Source of the DNA: Aliishimia sp965369035
GTDB lineage: Bacteria; Pseudomonadota; Alphaproteobacteria; Rhodobacterales; Rhodobacteraceae
DNA: 6,852 nucleotides
Direction: 5' to 3'
NCBI GenBank assembly: GCA_965369035.1
Contig: CBDUPF010000233.1
Location: forward strand, 1-6,852
Below, piece after piece: positions 6,173-6,852 of the stretch; position 1 is the first letter of the stretch, and each line of letters opens with the position of its first letter. The notes beneath the pieces are model-generated. The model was not told the origin of the DNA. It was given only the letters and a program-made list of their open reading frames with translations, and did not search any database. The translations under genes and the position numbers were made by a program.

Positions 6173-6622
6173 ATGCTGCGTACCCTGCTTTTGTCCTCCG
6201 CCGTGAGCCTTGCGGCCCTTCCGGCAACCGCCGCCGACCTGATCCGCAAGTCGAGCCCGCATTCCGTGGCCGAGACCGCCGACCGGCTCGAAGCCGCGGT
6301 CACGGGCGCGGGTGCCACGGTCTTTGCCCGCGTCGACCACGCGGCCGGTGCGGACAGCGTCGGGATGGAGCTTGGCGCGGCGCAACTCCTGATCTTCGGC
6401 AATCCGAAGCTGGGCACGCCCGTGATGCAGGCCGATCTGACCGCCGGCCTGGATTTGCCCCTGCGCGTTCTGGTCATGGAAAGCGACAACGGGGTGGAGG
6501 TCGTCTACCATGCTCCCGCCTCGCTTGCCGAAGACCATGACATCCCGGCAGACGCGGAGGTCCTGCAGAAGATGACCGGCGCGCTTGACATGCTGACAGG
6601 CAAGGCAATCGCCAAGGAGTGA
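6173..6622 (+). CDS. Secreted DUF302-domain protein of unknown function
   Basis: The mature sequence matches the DUF302 family: a helix followed by GATVFARVDHAAGAD (47-61), the core LLIFGNPKLGTPVMQ (72-86), GLDLPLRVLVMES (92-104) and VEVVYHAPASLAEDH (108-122), at the usual family length. Residues 1-20 are a signal peptide (MLRTLLLSSAVSLAALPATA) with a likely AxA cleavage at A18-T-A20, so the protein should be periplasmic. Two ATGs are adjacent, at 6170 and 6173. The Shine-Dalgarno GAGGAG at 6161-6166 is six bases from the second and only three from the first, so I start at 6173 (149 residues); starting at 6170 adds one Met. The DUF302 fold is known structurally, but its biochemical role is not settled. 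The gene lies 83 bases after the permease on the same strand, so read-through is possible. The start site can be masked by RNA pairing. Confidence 0.88.
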   Translation: MLRTLLLSSAVSLAALPATAADLIRKSSPHSVAETADRLEAAVTGAGATVFARVDHAAGADSVGMELGAAQLLIFGNPKLGTPVMQADLTAGLDLPLRVLVMESDNGVEVVYHAPASLAEDHDIPADAEVLQKMTGALDMLTGKAIAKE

Positions 6623-6639
6623 ACCCTTCCGGCTCCGGC

Positions 6640-6662
6640 GCGCCCGGTTTCGACCGGGGCGC
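6640..6662 (+). terminator. GC-rich hairpin after the DUF302 gene, possible terminator
   Basis: CCCGGT (6643-6648) and ACCGGG (6653-6658) form a perfect 6-bp stem around a TTCG loop. It extends by three more pairs (6640-6642 with 6660-6662) past one bulged G at 6659. It begins 17 bases after the stop codon, where a terminator is expected. There is no T-run, so intrinsic termination is doubtful; it may act as a 3' stabilising hairpin. Confidence 0.4.
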
Positions 6663-6689
6663 ACCGGACCATCAGACCGGGGGCGTCGG

Positions 6690-6701
6690 CTGAAGCTTCA
6701 G
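6690..6701. promoter_or_regulatory. Perfect 12-bp palindrome upstream of a candidate promoter
   Basis: CTGAAGCTTCAG is fully self-complementary and ends one base before the TTGAAA at 6703. The position would suit an operator for the gene starting at 6750. The match to any known regulator is not evident, and a 12-bp palindrome can occur by chance. Confidence 0.25.
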
Positions 6702-6702
6702 A

Positions 6703-6731
6703 TTGAAAGAATGTCGCACATGCTGTAGCCT
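6703..6731 (+). promoter_or_regulatory. Candidate promoter for the 3'-terminal gene
   Basis: TTGAAA (6703-6708) is a good -35 match, 17 bases before TAGCCT (6726-6731), which is a poor -10. It lies about 20 bases before a plausible start codon in a stretch with lower GC than the upstream gene. The call depends mostly on the -35 and the position. Confidence 0.3.
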
Positions 6732-6749
6732 TGGCATGGGTGAGTCACG

Positions 6750-6852
6750 ATGTTTCAGATAAATACTTCAGCCATTGATCGTTTGATATCGAGAGTGCGC
6801 CGCGCACCTGTTCCAACGTTGCTTGGTGCATTGATCCTGTTGGCCTTGACGT
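6750..6852 (+). CDS. N-terminal fragment of a membrane-anchored protein, unidentified
   Basis: An ATG at 6750 opens a frame with no stop to the window edge (34 codons): MFQINTSAIDRLISRVRRAP, then VPTLLGALILLALT. The pattern is a short cytoplasmic segment with a basic patch (R-V-R-R) followed by a hydrophobic stretch that begins a transmembrane helix. That is common in sensor kinases, chemoreceptors and transporters. GGTGAG at 6739-6744 is a reasonable ribosome-binding site five bases upstream. Codon usage is less GC-biased here than in the neighbouring genes. Too little is present to name the family. Confidence 0.5.
   Translation, partial: MFQINTSAIDRLISRVRRAPVPTLLGALILLALT

Noticed and set aside
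1167..6227. A 1686-codon open frame on the minus strand opposite the adaptor and permease genes
   Set aside because: Its translation is an H/R/D/Q-rich low-complexity sequence with no recognisable domains and no membrane segments. It is the mirror of GC-biased codon use in two well-identified plus-strand genes, so it is a shadow and not a gene.
5912..6664. A 250-codon minus-strand frame over the DUF302 gene
   Set aside because: The opposite strand encodes a full DUF302 protein with signal peptide and ribosome-binding site. This frame has none of these.

Overview
The window is GC-rich chromosomal DNA of an alphaproteobacterium, most likely Rhodobacterales (Roseobacter/Rhodobacter group). This rests on the protein style (the YfgM-like protein, the RND pump subtype beginning LPKEGEPDIEIP, and a DUF302 protein of the kind common there) and on strong GC bias at third codon positions. 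That bias also leaves very long spurious open frames on the opposite strands. No rRNA, tRNA, insertion sequence, integrase or CRISPR array is visible.

Layout. Positions 1-788 lie on the minus strand and form the start of an envelope operon. A YfgM-like membrane-anchored TPR protein (788-111) is followed 17 bases later by the first 31 codons of an exported protein, probably BamB-like. A divergent intergenic region (789-1029) contains an AT-rich patch with a promoter-like sequence, a 21-bp near-palindrome resembling a TetR-family operator, and a hairpin that ends just before the next gene's Shine-Dalgarno sequence.

On the plus strand a two-gene RND efflux operon follows: a membrane-fusion (adaptor) protein (1030-2307) and a large inner-membrane permease (2304-6089), coupled through an ATGA overlap. 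The adaptor has an unusually regular heptad-repeat hairpin. The permease has 1261 residues, about 200 more than AcrB, with extra hydrophobic segments between TM6 and TM7 and an enlarged second periplasmic region. Its proton-relay residues differ from AcrB. No outer-membrane channel gene and no regulator gene lie in the window.

After a short gap full of complementary segments (6092-6171) comes a small secreted DUF302 protein (6173-6622). Its Shine-Dalgarno sequence can pair with either of two upstream copies of the same segment. A GC-rich hairpin follows the gene, then a 12-bp palindrome and a possible promoter, and finally the first codons of a membrane-anchored protein that runs off the end (6750-6852).

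How the genes work together. The adaptor and permease should form the inner-membrane and periplasmic parts of a tripartite exporter that would use a TolC-like channel encoded elsewhere. The divergent YfgM/BamB-like genes belong to envelope-protein assembly and share only the promoter region with the pump. The DUF302 gene may be read through from the pump operon, but no functional link is shown. I see no clearly new system. The least explained structure is the set of competing hairpins over the DUF302 start site.
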